The position numbers and the translations under genes were made by a program. Under the pieces are notes generated by a model. It saw nothing but the letters and a program-made list of their open reading frames with translations. It searched no databases and was not told the origin of the DNA. A stretch of 64,000 nt of DNA from Actinospica sp035493475 (GTDB lineage Bacteria > Actinomycetota > Actinomycetes > Streptomycetales > Catenulisporaceae). Positions 25,345 through 33,690 of the stretch are shown piece after piece. Within the stretch, counting starts at the first letter, position 1. Every line of letters starts with the position of its first letter. Location of the stretch: assembly GCA_035493475.1 (NCBI GenBank), contig DATJIF010000155.1:1-64000 (forward strand), in the 5' to 3' direction.

Positions 25345-27339
25345 ATGCATGCGATGTATGACAGTAGAAACCTGATACTGCTGGTGGCGACGATGGCCGC
25401 GCTCGTCGTCGTCATCTGGCAGCCGCTGAACCGCCGCTTCGACGACTCCGACAAGGGCACGGACCGCCTCGTCGAACTGCCGCCGTTCCGCAAGCCCTCG
25501 AACGGCCGACTCGTCGTGTTCTTCCTCGTCGGGCTCGGCGTCAGCACCGTGATCATCGGCATGCACCACCCGCAGCCGCTCCAGGTCTATCAGGGCACTG
25601 TGGCGAGCCTGGTGCGCGCCGTGGACCGGCAGCCGGCCGCGGCCACCGCGTACGCGCAGCACCTGACGCCGCTGGTCCCGGCCGCCGTCGTCGGCTACCT
25701 CGTGACCATGGCGCTGGTGCTGCCCGCGACCCTCGGCAGACGTCTGATGATCCTCGCGCACGCACCCCTGTTCGTCGCCGTCTCAGCGCTCTCCGACACC
25801 TTCGTAGCCCTGGCCGAGACGGCATTCCACATCCCGCCGCAGGTCGTGCCGGTACTCACGATCTACCTCGAGTACCTGCTCGGCTTCATGATGGTCTTCC
25901 GCCTCACGTTCACCACGTACGCCCTCCCGCGCGTGACCCGGCAACCGATCGGCCGCCGCGGCGACTGGCGCGACACGATCGAGATGCTGCTCGTCCTCGC
26001 CGCGTCCACCGGCATCGTCTTCCCCTTCGCGCTCTGGCTGATCGCGAAGGTGGGCGACCATCCCGTGATCGAGTTCGTCATCCTGGTCAGCCTGCGCACC
26101 GCGATCTCGGACTTCGTCTACGTGCTGCTGGGCCTGTGCAAATGGGCCGGCGGCCGAAGACCACAGCCCGGAACACCAGGCGCGCCCAGGCCCGGCCATC
26201 CCGACAACCACCCCGCCGTCAACATCATCATCCCCGCGTACAACGAGGAATTCGGCATCGAACGCCTCCTGCACTCGATCGACCGCGCCGCCGGACGGTA
26301 CGGGGGCCCGGTGCACGTCATCCTCTGCGACGACGGCTCCACCGACGCCACCAGCGACCTGGCCAACGCGACGATGCGCGCCTACGCGTACGCCACCGGC
26401 GAGGTCATCCTCGGCACCCACGGCGGCAAGGCCAAGGCGCTTAACCAGGCCCTGCAGCGTTGCACCGCGGAGTTCGTATTCAGGCTCGACGCCGACTGCG
26501 CCGTCGACCAGGACTGCTTCCGCTACGCGATCCCGTACTTCCAGTCCGACCCCCGCATAGGCCTCATCGGCGCCCTGACCGTGCCGAAGGAGCCGTACTA
26601 CACGTGGATCGACCGGATGCGCTGCATGGAGCAGATCTTCAACTTCGGCTTCTCCCAGGTCATGCTCTCCGAGATCGACGCCGTCCCCTGCATCCTGGGC
26701 AGCTTCATGGGCTTCAGACGCCAAGCCGCCCTCGACCTCGGCGGCTTCGTCAGCGGCATGTTCGGTGAAGACGCCGAATTCACCTGCGCCCTGGGCCGAA
26801 GAGGCTGGCGAGCAGCCCTGGACCCGAGAATCGTCTCCTACGAGGACGTCCCGCCCAACGTCCACGACCTGCGCGTGCAGAGGTTCCGGTGGAGCATGGC
26901 CGGAATGATGAACTTCGGAAGGTTCACACCCTGGGGCAACGGCGCCCCCGGTCCCCGCTTCTGGTACCAACTCCCCAAGAGCGCCGGCATGCGCTTCTTC
27001 TCCCCGGCCCACTTCTTCATGCTCGTCCTAGCCCTCCAATACGCCGCCATAGCCCCCGGCACCACCCACAACATCCTCCGCCTGGCCTGGCTGGTCCTAG
27101 TCTCCTTCCTCCCCGGCATGCTCCCGAGGGTCCTGATGCTCATGTACTACCGCAGACTCAAGGTCCTGCTCTGGTCCCCGATGTGGATAGCCTTCTCCAT
27201 GCTCAAGCGCGTCTTCCTTCTAGAAGCCGCCCTAGGCTGCGGCGTCCGCCCCATCCGACCACCCCTGGCGTTGAGAGGCGCGGTGCGGCGGAGGAGCGGT
27301 GGCGGAGTAGGCGCCGCGCAGCTCACGATCGACGACTAG
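25345..27339 (+). CDS. processive GT2 glycosyltransferase, membrane polysaccharide synthase
   Basis: 664 aa. Several membrane helices in 1-265 are followed by a cytosolic GT-A domain: IIPAYNE (295-301), CDDGSTDAT (Asp329/330), the DxD motif LDADC (382-384), GEDAEF (475-476 region) and QRFRW (512-516), i.e. the D,D,D,QxxRW pattern of cellulose/hyaluronan/alginate-type synthases. More helices follow (about 550-640). It couples polymerisation and export of a polysaccharide. It starts 12 bp after the HlyD-like gene, and its operon begins with UDP-sulfoquinovose synthase, so UDP-sulfoquinovose is a plausible donor. Confidence 0.92.
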   Translation: MHAMYDSRNLILLVATMAALVVVIWQPLNRRFDDSDKGTDRLVELPPFRKPSNGRLVVFFLVGLGVSTVIIGMHHPQPLQVYQGTVASLVRAVDRQPAAATAYAQHLTPLVPAAVVGYLVTMALVLPATLGRRLMILAHAPLFVAVSALSDTFVALAETAFHIPPQVVPVLTIYLEYLLGFMMVFRLTFTTYALPRVTRQPIGRRGDWRDTIEMLLVLAASTGIVFPFALWLIAKVGDHPVIEFVILVSLRTAISDFVYVLLGLCKWAGGRRPQPGTPGAPRPGHPDNHPAVNIIIPAYNEEFGIERLLHSIDRAAGRYGGPVHVILCDDGSTDATSDLANATMRAYAYATGEVILGTHGGKAKALNQALQRCTAEFVFRLDADCAVDQDCFRYAIPYFQSDPRIGLIGALTVPKEPYYTWIDRMRCMEQIFNFGFSQVMLSEIDAVPCILGSFMGFRRQAALDLGGFVSGMFGEDAEFTCALGRRGWRAALDPRIVSYEDVPPNVHDLRVQRFRWSMAGMMNFGRFTPWGNGAPGPRFWYQLPKSAGMRFFSPAHFFMLVLALQYAAIAPGTTHNILRLAWLVLVSFLPGMLPRVLMLMYYRRLKVLLWSPMWIAFSMLKRVFLLEAALGCGVRPIRPPLALRGAVRRRSGGGVGAAQLTIDD

Positions 27340-27349
27340 CCCTACCTAC

Positions 27350-27384
27350 GCCGCCGACACTCCGCTTCGCTCCGTGTCGGCGGC
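27350..27384 (+). terminator. strong terminator of the sqdB operon
   Basis: An 11-bp stem (27350-27360 with 27374-27384, core CCGCCGACAC / GTGTCGGCGG) encloses a 13-nt loop, 11 bp after the GT2 stop. The following 27385-27637 shows no gene, repeat or clear promoter. Confidence 0.75.
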
Positions 27385-27637
27385 TACGTCCGGGGCGATT
27401 ACTTACCCCGCCCACCCGCCCTACTCAACCAGCCTTCGGCCCGCTACCTTCACTCCCTCGTCGCTGGCGCTCCTCAGTCGCTACGTCCGCGAGCCTACGG
27501 CGCTACGCACGGCACATCTGGAACTGACGCCGCGTCGGCGACGTGCGATAGAACGGTCGAGGCCTGCAAATCGGCACGTCACCCGGCTTGAGTATCACCT
27601 CCTGGTTCAGCAGCCGTCGGACGCGTATCGTCCACGT

Positions 27638-28015
27638 ATGGACTCCACCGCTTCGCCTCGGGTGCTCGTCATCGGGCTCGATCCTTATCGGGTGCCGGGC
27701 CCGTGGGATCCGACGCCGGCGGCCGAGGCGATCGAGGCGGGGATGCGGAAATTCGCAGCGCACGGAGTGGCTGCGGAGACCTGCCTCTTCGGCCTCGACG
27801 GAAGCGACGATGTGGAAGCGGTCGTCGGAAGCGCGCTGCGCGCCCATCCATGGGAGTGCGTCACCGTCGGCGGTGGCCTGCGGCATTCAGACGATCAGGT
27901 TGAGCTCCTCGAACTGGTGATCAACCTGGTACGACGCTACGCACCGGATGCGGCCATCGCGTTCAACAGTAGCCCGGACACCACCTATGAGGCCGCCGCC
28001 CGCTGGATGAAGTGA
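27638..28015 (+). CDS. conserved hypothetical protein, VLVIGLDPYRVPGPWDP family
   Basis: 125 aa from the ATG at 27638; upstream in-frame codons lie in non-coding sequence. The N-terminus PRVLVIGLDPYRVPGPWDPTP, the centre CLFGLDGSDDVE and HPWECVTVGGGLR, and the end IAFNSSPDTTYEAAARWMK are features I associate with a small family frequent in Streptomyces and relatives. It looks like a single alpha/beta (flavodoxin-like) domain. No catalytic motif can be named. It stands alone, followed by a short-chain dehydrogenase. Confidence 0.8.
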   Translation: MDSTASPRVLVIGLDPYRVPGPWDPTPAAEAIEAGMRKFAAHGVAAETCLFGLDGSDDVEAVVGSALRAHPWECVTVGGGLRHSDDQVELLELVINLVRRYAPDAAIAFNSSPDTTYEAAARWMK

Positions 28016-28199
28016 TCGGCTCGCCGCTACGCGATCTCGCTTTGACCTCATCCGATCCGTAGTCGAGCGAGTGCACCGAATACCGATTCCGTCAGTTCGC
28101 GATCTACACTTGCGGCACCGACCATCCCAGTGTTCCTCGATACCTGGAGCCCCGGCGCGTCGCCGACACTGCTACCGCCGTCACCAAGGAGGCCGTGCC

Positions 28200-28898
28200 A
28201 TGGAGCCCGTCACACTGATCACCGGCGGTTCGAGCGGAATCGGTGCGGCCACTGCCCGTGCCCTGCTCAAGCAAGGTCACCTCGTGGCGATCACCGGCCG
28301 CGATGCCGATCGGCTGGCCGCATTCGCCGCCTCCACCGGAGCGGAAGAGCGGCTGCTGGTCGTCAGCGGTGACGCGAGCGATGAGAACCATGTCGCCGCT
28401 GCCGTGCGTCAAGTCGTGGGCACCTGGGGCCGTTTGGACGCGGTGATCGCGAACGCCGGGTTCTCCCTGCCCGGCACCCTGGAGGACCACGACCCTGGGG
28501 CCATGCGCGCCATGGTTCTCACCAACGTCCTCGGCCCGGCTCTGCTGGTGCGCGAGACGTTGCCGCACCTCAGGAAGTCCAAGGGCCGGATCGTGATCGT
28601 CGGCTCGGTCGCCGGAACCAGGAACACGCCCGGCAACCTGTACTCCGTCACCAAGTGGGCTGCGCACGCCCTCGCCGAGAACGTCCGACTCCTCGTGGCC
28701 AAGGACCACGTCGGCGTCACCCTCGTTGCCCCGGGCGTCGTGGACACCCCCTTCTGGGACGAGCGCGGTGGATCCCCCGCGGCGGCACCGACACTGACCG
28801 CCGAGCAGATCGCCGACACGATCCTGTTCGCCATCAATCAGCCCGATGGCGTGGACGTCAACCACCTCGTCGTACGCCCCGCAGGTCAGGTTAATTGA
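28200..28898 (+). CDS. short-chain dehydrogenase/reductase
   Basis: 232 aa, ATG preceded by AAGGAGG. Classical SDR: TGGSSGIG (cofactor loop, 8-15), NAG (about 85-87), catalytic Ser in VGSVAG, and YSVTK (YxxxK). GRDADR after the second strand suggests NADP(H) preference. The closest general class is NADP-dependent alcohol or acidic amino-acid dehydrogenases (YdfG-like). The substrate is unknown. Confidence 0.88.
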   Translation: MEPVTLITGGSSGIGAATARALLKQGHLVAITGRDADRLAAFAASTGAEERLLVVSGDASDENHVAAAVRQVVGTWGRLDAVIANAGFSLPGTLEDHDPGAMRAMVLTNVLGPALLVRETLPHLRKSKGRIVIVGSVAGTRNTPGNLYSVTKWAAHALAENVRLLVAKDHVGVTLVAPGVVDTPFWDERGGSPAAAPTLTAEQIADTILFAINQPDGVDVNHLVVRPAGQVN

Positions 28899-29075
28899 TT
28901 GTCATAGCTGCTCAGCGTCACGGCTAGCGACTGTGCTAACCCCACCACCACCACCACAACGCCGCAGGGGCGCGGTAGTGGCGGCGGCGTAGGTAGGGCC
29001 GAACGGCTGGGGGCTGTTCTCGACCTCTTGACAGGGGGAAACGGGTACTGGTTTCTTGAGTCGGTAACGTGCCAA

Positions 29076-29089
29076 ACCGAACGTTCGGT
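29076..29089. promoter_or_regulatory. PaaR-type operator
   Basis: ACCGAACGTTCGGT is a perfect 14-bp palindrome and matches the core ACCGNNCGNNCGGT reported for PaaR, the TetR-family repressor of phenylacetate genes in Corynebacterium. It ends 17 bp before the phenylacetate-CoA ligase ATG. Phenylacetyl-CoA would be the expected inducer. Confidence 0.7.
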
Positions 29090-29106
29090 CGGACGAAGGG
29101 GTTCTG

Positions 29107-30387
29107 ATGGGCGATGCGACGCTGTCTGCCGAGGAGTTGGCCGCGCTGCAGCTCGAACGCCTGCGGTGGACGTTGCGGCATGCGTACGAGAACGTTGAGC
29201 TTTACCGTCGGAAGTTCGATGCGGCGGGGGTGCGGCCGGAGGACTGCGAATCGCTCGCCGATCTGGCGCGTTTTCCGTTCACGACGAAGGCGGATCTGCG
29301 GGATACGTATCCGTATGGCATGTTCGCGGTGCCCATGTCGCAGGTGCGGCGGATCCACGCCTCCAGTGGCACGACGGGGCGGCCGACGGTGGTGGGCTAC
29401 ACGGAGAACGATCTGTCGATGTGGGCGGACGTTGTTGCGCGCAGCATTGTGGCGGCGGGGGGTCGTGCGGGGGACAAGGTGCATGTCTCCTATGGGTACG
29501 GGCTGTTCACGGGCGGTCTCGGTGCGCATTACGGGGCTGAGCGTGCCGGGTGCACGGTGATTCCGGCGTCTGGGGGGATGACGGCGCGTCAGGTGCGGCT
29601 GATCCTCGACTTCGAGCCCGAGATCATCATGGTCACGCCGTCGTACATGCTGACGCTGCTCGACGAGTTCGAGAAGCAGGGTGTCGATCCGCGCACGACG
29701 TCGCTGCGGGTGGGGATCTTCGGGGCCGAGCCGTGGACCGAGGAGATGCGTCGCGAGATCGAGGAGCGCGCGGGGATCGACGCGGTGGACATCTACGGGC
29801 TGTCCGAGGTGATCGGTCCGGGCGTGGCGCAGGAGTGTGTGGAGACGAAGGACGGACTGCACATCTGGGAGGACCACTTCTACCCGGAGGTCGTGGACCC
29901 GACAACGGATGCGGTCATGGCGCCGGGGGAGGGCGGTGAGCTGGTGTTCACCTCCCTCACGAAGGAGGCGCTGCCGGTGATCCGCTACCGGACCAGGGAT
30001 CTGACGCGGCTGCTGCCGGGCACGGCGCGCGCTCCGTTCCGGCGGATGGAGAAGGTCACCGGACGCTGCGACGACATGATCATCCTGCGTGGTGTGAACG
30101 TGTTTCCGAGTCAGATCGAGGAGATCGTGCTGCGTACTCCCGGGGTCGCGCCGCATTTTCAGTTGGAGCTGACCCGGCAGGGGCGGATGGATCATCTGAC
30201 TGTGCGCGCCGAGGTCAGGCCGGACGCGGCCGGTGACGAGCAGGCGCGTTCGGCGGCGGTTCGCTCGATCGCGCAGGCGGTCAAGGACGGTGTCGGGGTG
30301 ACGGTGGACGTGGCGATCGTGGACCCCGACTCCCTGGAGCGCTCGGCCGGGAAGCTCCAGCGTGTCAAGGATCTGCGAAAGGCGTAA
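29107..30387 (+). CDS. paaK: phenylacetate-CoA ligase
   Basis: 426 aa. Adenylate-forming enzyme of the PaaK family: HASSGTTGRPTVVGYT (ATP loop, about 79-94), the YGLSEVIGPGVAQEC block, and RYRTRDLT followed by GRCDDMIILRGVNVFPSQIE. It converts phenylacetate, ATP and CoA to phenylacetyl-CoA. GAAGGGG lies just upstream of the start. A PaaR-like palindrome overlaps the promoter region. The ring-oxidising paaABCDE genes are not next to it, so this is a satellite copy or the entry step for a pathway located elsewhere. Confidence 0.94.
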   Translation: MGDATLSAEELAALQLERLRWTLRHAYENVELYRRKFDAAGVRPEDCESLADLARFPFTTKADLRDTYPYGMFAVPMSQVRRIHASSGTTGRPTVVGYTENDLSMWADVVARSIVAAGGRAGDKVHVSYGYGLFTGGLGAHYGAERAGCTVIPASGGMTARQVRLILDFEPEIIMVTPSYMLTLLDEFEKQGVDPRTTSLRVGIFGAEPWTEEMRREIEERAGIDAVDIYGLSEVIGPGVAQECVETKDGLHIWEDHFYPEVVDPTTDAVMAPGEGGELVFTSLTKEALPVIRYRTRDLTRLLPGTARAPFRRMEKVTGRCDDMIILRGVNVFPSQIEEIVLRTPGVAPHFQLELTRQGRMDHLTVRAEVRPDAAGDEQARSAAVRSIAQAVKDGVGVTVDVAIVDPDSLERSAGKLQRVKDLRKA

Positions 30388-30443
30388 CCGGGTCGGCCTG
30401 AGGGTAGAAGGTTCCTTACACGATCGATGGAGGGGACTGGGCT

Positions 30444-31283
30444 GTGGCGCGTCGTTGGCTGGTGACTGGGTGTTCGTCGGGGCTGGGGCGGGCGATCGCC
30501 GCGGCGGTGGCGCGGGCCGGGGACGAGGCGGTGGTGACGGCGCGGCAGGTCGGGTCGCTCGCGGACCTCGTTGCCGAGTTTCCGTCGAACCTGTATCCGG
30601 TCGCGATGGACCTGCGGGATGCGCAGCAGTGCGAGGACGCGGTGAAGTCGGCCGTCGAGCGGTTCGGCGGGATCGACGTGCTCGTCAACAACGCGGGCGG
30701 CGGGCTGTTCGGCGCGGTCGAAGAGGTCTCCGACGACGAGCTGCGCGCCCAGTTGGAGACGCTGGTCGTCGGGCCGTGGCGGCTGGCCCGGCTCGTGCTG
30801 CCGGCGATGCGCGCGCAGGGCTCCGGGCACATCGTGAACATCTCCACTACCGGCACGCGAGCCCCCGTCCCCGGTCTCGCCGCCTACCTGAGCAGCAAGC
30901 GCGCGCTCGAGGGCATGAGCCAGGCCCTGGCCGCCGAGGTCGCGGGCTTCGGCATCCGCGTCACGATCGCCGAGCCCGGCGCGTACGCGACGAACTACGG
31001 CAGCGCCCTCGCGGAGGCCTCGTCGCGGCTGCCCGAGTACACCGAGCTCGCGGGCGTGATCGGCATGTTCCGCGGCATGGCGGACAACCCCGAGCTCGGC
31101 CGGCCGGACGACTTCGCCGACACACTGCTGCGGATCGTCGGGACCGAGACGCCGATGCCGCTGCGTGTCCCGGTCGGTCCGTTCGCCTACGAGATGCTGG
31201 GCGAGGCGTTGACGGCCGCTCAGGACGACTTCGAGCGTGCCAGGGTTCTGACTGCTCCGGAAGGGGCTTCGTCCGAGGGCTGA
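30444..31283 (+). CDS. short-chain dehydrogenase/reductase
   Basis: 279 aa, GTG start with GGAGGGG upstream. TGCSSGLG (cofactor loop), LVNNAGGGLFG, catalytic Ser in NISTTG and YLSSK (YxxxK) are intact. The C-terminal extension after EPGAYATNYG is that of the oxidoreductase group often annotated as SDR-family retinol/ketone reductases. It lies 56 bp after paaK and may share its transcript. Its last 64 nt overlap the convergent XRE-type gene. Confidence 0.9.
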   Translation: MARRWLVTGCSSGLGRAIAAAVARAGDEAVVTARQVGSLADLVAEFPSNLYPVAMDLRDAQQCEDAVKSAVERFGGIDVLVNNAGGGLFGAVEEVSDDELRAQLETLVVGPWRLARLVLPAMRAQGSGHIVNISTTGTRAPVPGLAAYLSSKRALEGMSQALAAEVAGFGIRVTIAEPGAYATNYGSALAEASSRLPEYTELAGVIGMFRGMADNPELGRPDDFADTLLRIVGTETPMPLRVPVGPFAYEMLGEALTAAQDDFERARVLTAPEGASSEG

Positions 31284-31828
31284 TGCCCGCGGCGGGCGTC
31301 GCGGTCGAAGATGCACAGGATCTCGCACGGCCCGCTCTCGGTGCCGATGGCGTGCGGCAGCATCGTCGGGAACTCCGCGCACTGATTCGCCTCCACACGC
31401 AGCCGCCGGTTGCCGAGCAGCAGCGTGGCCGTCCCGGTGAGCACGACGAACCATTCGCGGCCCGGGTGTGCGCGCATCCGGGAGGGGCCGACCGGCGGGT
31501 CGAGGAGCCGTTGGCGCACGACGCTCACGCCCGGATCCGCCTTGATCGACCAGCGCATCTGCCCGTGCGCGGCGTCGATCGTGGGGCTGCCGACGACGTC
31601 GTCCGCGTCGGTCTCGACGAGCTGGTCGAGCGACGTGTCCAGCGCCCGGGCGAGGGTGACGAGCTGGTCCAGCGCCAGCCGCCGCTGCCCGTTCTCGATG
31701 CGGCTGAGCGTGGACTGGCTCAGCCGCGAGCGGGTCGCCAGCTCCTCCAGCGACCAGCCCTGGGCGATGCGCAGCGCACGGATCCGCTTGCGTACGAGGC
31801 TGTCCAACTCGCCTTCTTCTTGCGTCAT
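31220..31828 (-). CDS. XRE-family regulator with cupin domain
   Basis: 202 aa from the ATG at 31828. The N-terminal helix-turn-helix is RIAQGWSLEELATRSRLSQSTLSRIENGQRRL, and a C-terminal cupin (about 95-185) includes HPGREWFVVLTGTATLLLGNRR. Such proteins sense a small molecule in the cupin and repress neighbours. TACAAT lies 8 nt before the ATG on this strand, so the mRNA is probably leaderless. It is divergent from the thioredoxin-reductase-like gene (47 bp), its likely target. The 3-prime end overlaps the SDR gene by 64 nt. Confidence 0.9.
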   Translation of the reverse strand: MTQEEGELDSLVRKRIRALRIAQGWSLEELATRSRLSQSTLSRIENGQRRLALDQLVTLARALDTSLDQLVETDADDVVGSPTIDAAHGQMRWSIKADPGVSVVRQRLLDPPVGPSRMRAHPGREWFVVLTGTATLLLGNRRLRVEANQCAEFPTMLPHAIGTESGPCEILCIFDRDARRGHQPSDEAPSGAVRTLARSKSS

Positions 31829-31875
31829 AGGCAAGATTGTATGCCGCTGGAGCAAACCTTGCTTACCGTGGATCC

Positions 31876-32826
31876 ATGACTGACGAGACATACGACGCAG
31901 TGGTCATCGGCGGCGGGGCCGCTGGTCTGAACGCCGCGCTGATGCTGGCCCGCTCCCGCCGCTCGGTTGTCGTGATCGACAGCGGCACGCCGCGCAACGC
32001 ACCCGCCGAGGGCGTGCACGGCCTGCTCGGTCACGACGGCATCCGGCCCGCTGAGCTGCTGAAACTCGGCCGCGACGAGGTGCGCGGCTACGGCGGCCAG
32101 ATCGTGAGCGGCGAGGTCACGGCCGCCGCGCCCGCGCCCTCCGTGGACGGTGACCTGCGCTTCACGGTCACGCTGTCCGACTGCCGGAAACTCCACGCGC
32201 GGCGCCTGCTCGTCGCCACCGGGCTGCGCGACGTACTGCCCGACATCCCCGGACTCGCGCAGCACTGGGGCCACGGCGTCGTGCACTGCCCGTACTGCCA
32301 CGGCTGGGAGGTGCGCGATCGGCCGATCGGCGTGCTCGCGGTCGGCCCGGCCTCGGTCCACCACGCGATGCTCTTCCGACAGTTGACCGACGACCTCGTC
32401 TACTTCGCGCGCGGCACCGAACTGGACGACGACGCGCGCGAACGGTTCGCCGCACGGGGAATCCGCGTCATCGACACGCCTGTCGCAGAGGTCGAATCCG
32501 GCGCGGAGGGCATCACAGGGGTCAGACTCACGGACGGCGAACTCGTACCGCGCGGAGTCCTCGCCGTCGCGACCACGATGCTCGCGCGCACCGAGGGCAT
32601 CGAAGGGCTCGAACTACCGATGGAGGACGTCCCGGGCGGGATGGGCCGCCGCTTCACGTCGGGCATGGCCGGGACGACGAGCGTGCCCGGCGTGTGGGTC
32701 GCCGGGAACGCCACGGACCCGACCGCGCAGGTCGGGGCCAGCGCGGCGGCCGGAGCGCTCGCCGGCGCGCACATCAACGCCGACCTGGTCGCGGCCGACA
32801 CGGAGGCCGCGCTGCGGAGTTCCTGA
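31876..32826 (+). CDS. thioredoxin-reductase-like FAD/NAD(P) oxidoreductase
   Basis: 316 aa. FAD motif VVIGGGAAGLNAALMLARS, redox pair CPYCHGWE (Cys about 137 and 140), and the C-terminal FAD motif GVWVAGNATDPTAQVGASAAAGALAG. The NADPH loop LAVGPASVHHA deviates from the usual GxGxxA. It belongs to the low-molecular-weight TrxR-like group found beside XRE-cupin regulators. It may reduce a specific disulfide or quinone-like substrate instead of general thioredoxin. No clear ribosome site precedes the ATG. Confidence 0.9.
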   Translation: MTDETYDAVVIGGGAAGLNAALMLARSRRSVVVIDSGTPRNAPAEGVHGLLGHDGIRPAELLKLGRDEVRGYGGQIVSGEVTAAAPAPSVDGDLRFTVTLSDCRKLHARRLLVATGLRDVLPDIPGLAQHWGHGVVHCPYCHGWEVRDRPIGVLAVGPASVHHAMLFRQLTDDLVYFARGTELDDDARERFAARGIRVIDTPVAEVESGAEGITGVRLTDGELVPRGVLAVATTMLARTEGIEGLELPMEDVPGGMGRRFTSGMAGTTSVPGVWVAGNATDPTAQVGASAAAGALAGAHINADLVAADTEAALRSS

Positions 32827-32921
32827 CCGCGCTGTGGGACGTCCCACACCCTGCGCGTCTGCCACAACCGCCCAAATGGCCCATAATCGAGGTGTCGGCC
32901 TGTAGCGGCGGAGGTGGTCTC

Positions 32922-33200
32922 ATGGGCTGGGCATCGTGGACGACACCCAGAGTCTTCACCGGGCCCGCTGGGGTCCGCACGGCCGAGGGCGGGGTGCTGC
33001 GCGGCGAGCTGGACATCCACACGACCTGGGCGGACGGCCAGGCGATCGTGACCGTGCAGTACAGCGGTTCCGCCGACTGGTACACGGTCGAGGGCAGCCC
33101 GGTCCCGTGCGCCAGCGAGCAGGAGAGCCGCGAACTGCACCAGCGCATCGTGGACGGCGCCCGCACCAACGACGTGCCGATGACCCTGCAAGCCGCCTGA
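32922..33200 (+). CDS. hypothetical small protein
   Basis: 92 aa from the ATG at 32922, with GGAGGTGG about 9 nt upstream, which is the reason for this start; codons further upstream look random. The sequence GELDIHTTWADGQAIVTVQYSGSADWYTVEGSPV suggests a small beta domain followed by a helix (EQESRELHQRIVDGA). No signal peptide. The family is not recognised. Confidence 0.75.
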   Translation: MGWASWTTPRVFTGPAGVRTAEGGVLRGELDIHTTWADGQAIVTVQYSGSADWYTVEGSPVPCASEQESRELHQRIVDGARTNDVPMTLQAA

Positions 33201-33216
33201 GCGAGGAACACGTCGG

Positions 33217-33666
33217 CTACACGGCCCAGAGCCGGTCGGCGTCTCCGGCGGCCAGGCGGCCCTGGTAGACGTCGATCTTGTGGTCGATGAGCTTGAGGTG
33301 CTCCTGGATCTCGGCGAGCCGGGCCCGCACCTCGGCACGGTGCGCCTCCAGCAGCGCGAGGCGCTCCGCCTCGTTCCCCGGGCCGGCGGCGACCAGTTCG
33401 GCGTACTCGCGGATCGTCTTGATCGGCATGCCGGTGGAGCGCAGCTTCGTGCAGATCATGATCCACTTGAGGTCCTCGCGCCGATAACGCCGACGCCCGC
33501 TGTGGTTGCGGTCCACCGGCGTGATGACCAGCCCGGCGCGCTCGTAGTAGCGCAGCGTGTGGACGCTCACGCCGGTGCGGCGGGAGGCTTCGGCGATGCT
33601 CACGCCCTCCGGCGGCACGGAGTGGTCCTGCTTCTGCCTGGTGTCCTTCGGCTTGACTTCGAGCAC
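33217..33666 (-). CDS. MerR-family transcriptional regulator
   Basis: 149 aa, GTG start. The winged helix-turn-helix is SIAEASRRTGVSVHTLRYYERAGLV with RRRYRREDLKWI, followed by a coiled-coil dimer helix (about 105-135). There is no Cys cluster for metals, so it belongs to the organic-ligand/redox-type MerR group, with a short C-terminal part. It is divergent from an MFS pump across 24 bp, and the promoter dyad lies in that gap. It probably controls both. TAGAAT lies 8 nt before the GTG, suggesting a leaderless mRNA. Confidence 0.92.
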   Translation of the reverse strand: MLEVKPKDTRQKQDHSVPPEGVSIAEASRRTGVSVHTLRYYERAGLVITPVDRNHSGRRRYRREDLKWIMICTKLRSTGMPIKTIREYAELVAAGPGNEAERLALLEAHRAEVRARLAEIQEHLKLIDHKIDVYQGRLAAGDADRLWAV

Positions 33667-33690
33667 GCTCTAAATTCTAGCGTCGCGGTC
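33653..33690 (+). promoter_or_regulatory. MerR-controlled bidirectional promoter
   Basis: TTGACT (33653-33658) is followed after 19 bp by TAGCGT (33678-33683), the long spacer typical of MerR targets. The dyad ACGCT/AGCGT (33665-33669 and 33679-33683) lies in the spacer. Transcription would begin at or next to the MFS ATG at 33691. On the other strand TAGAAT overlaps the same site for the regulator gene. Confidence 0.5.

Noticed and set aside
28936..28960. Short CCA trinucleotide run
   Set aside because: Only a few units in non-coding sequence before the paaK promoter; no gene or structural role visible.
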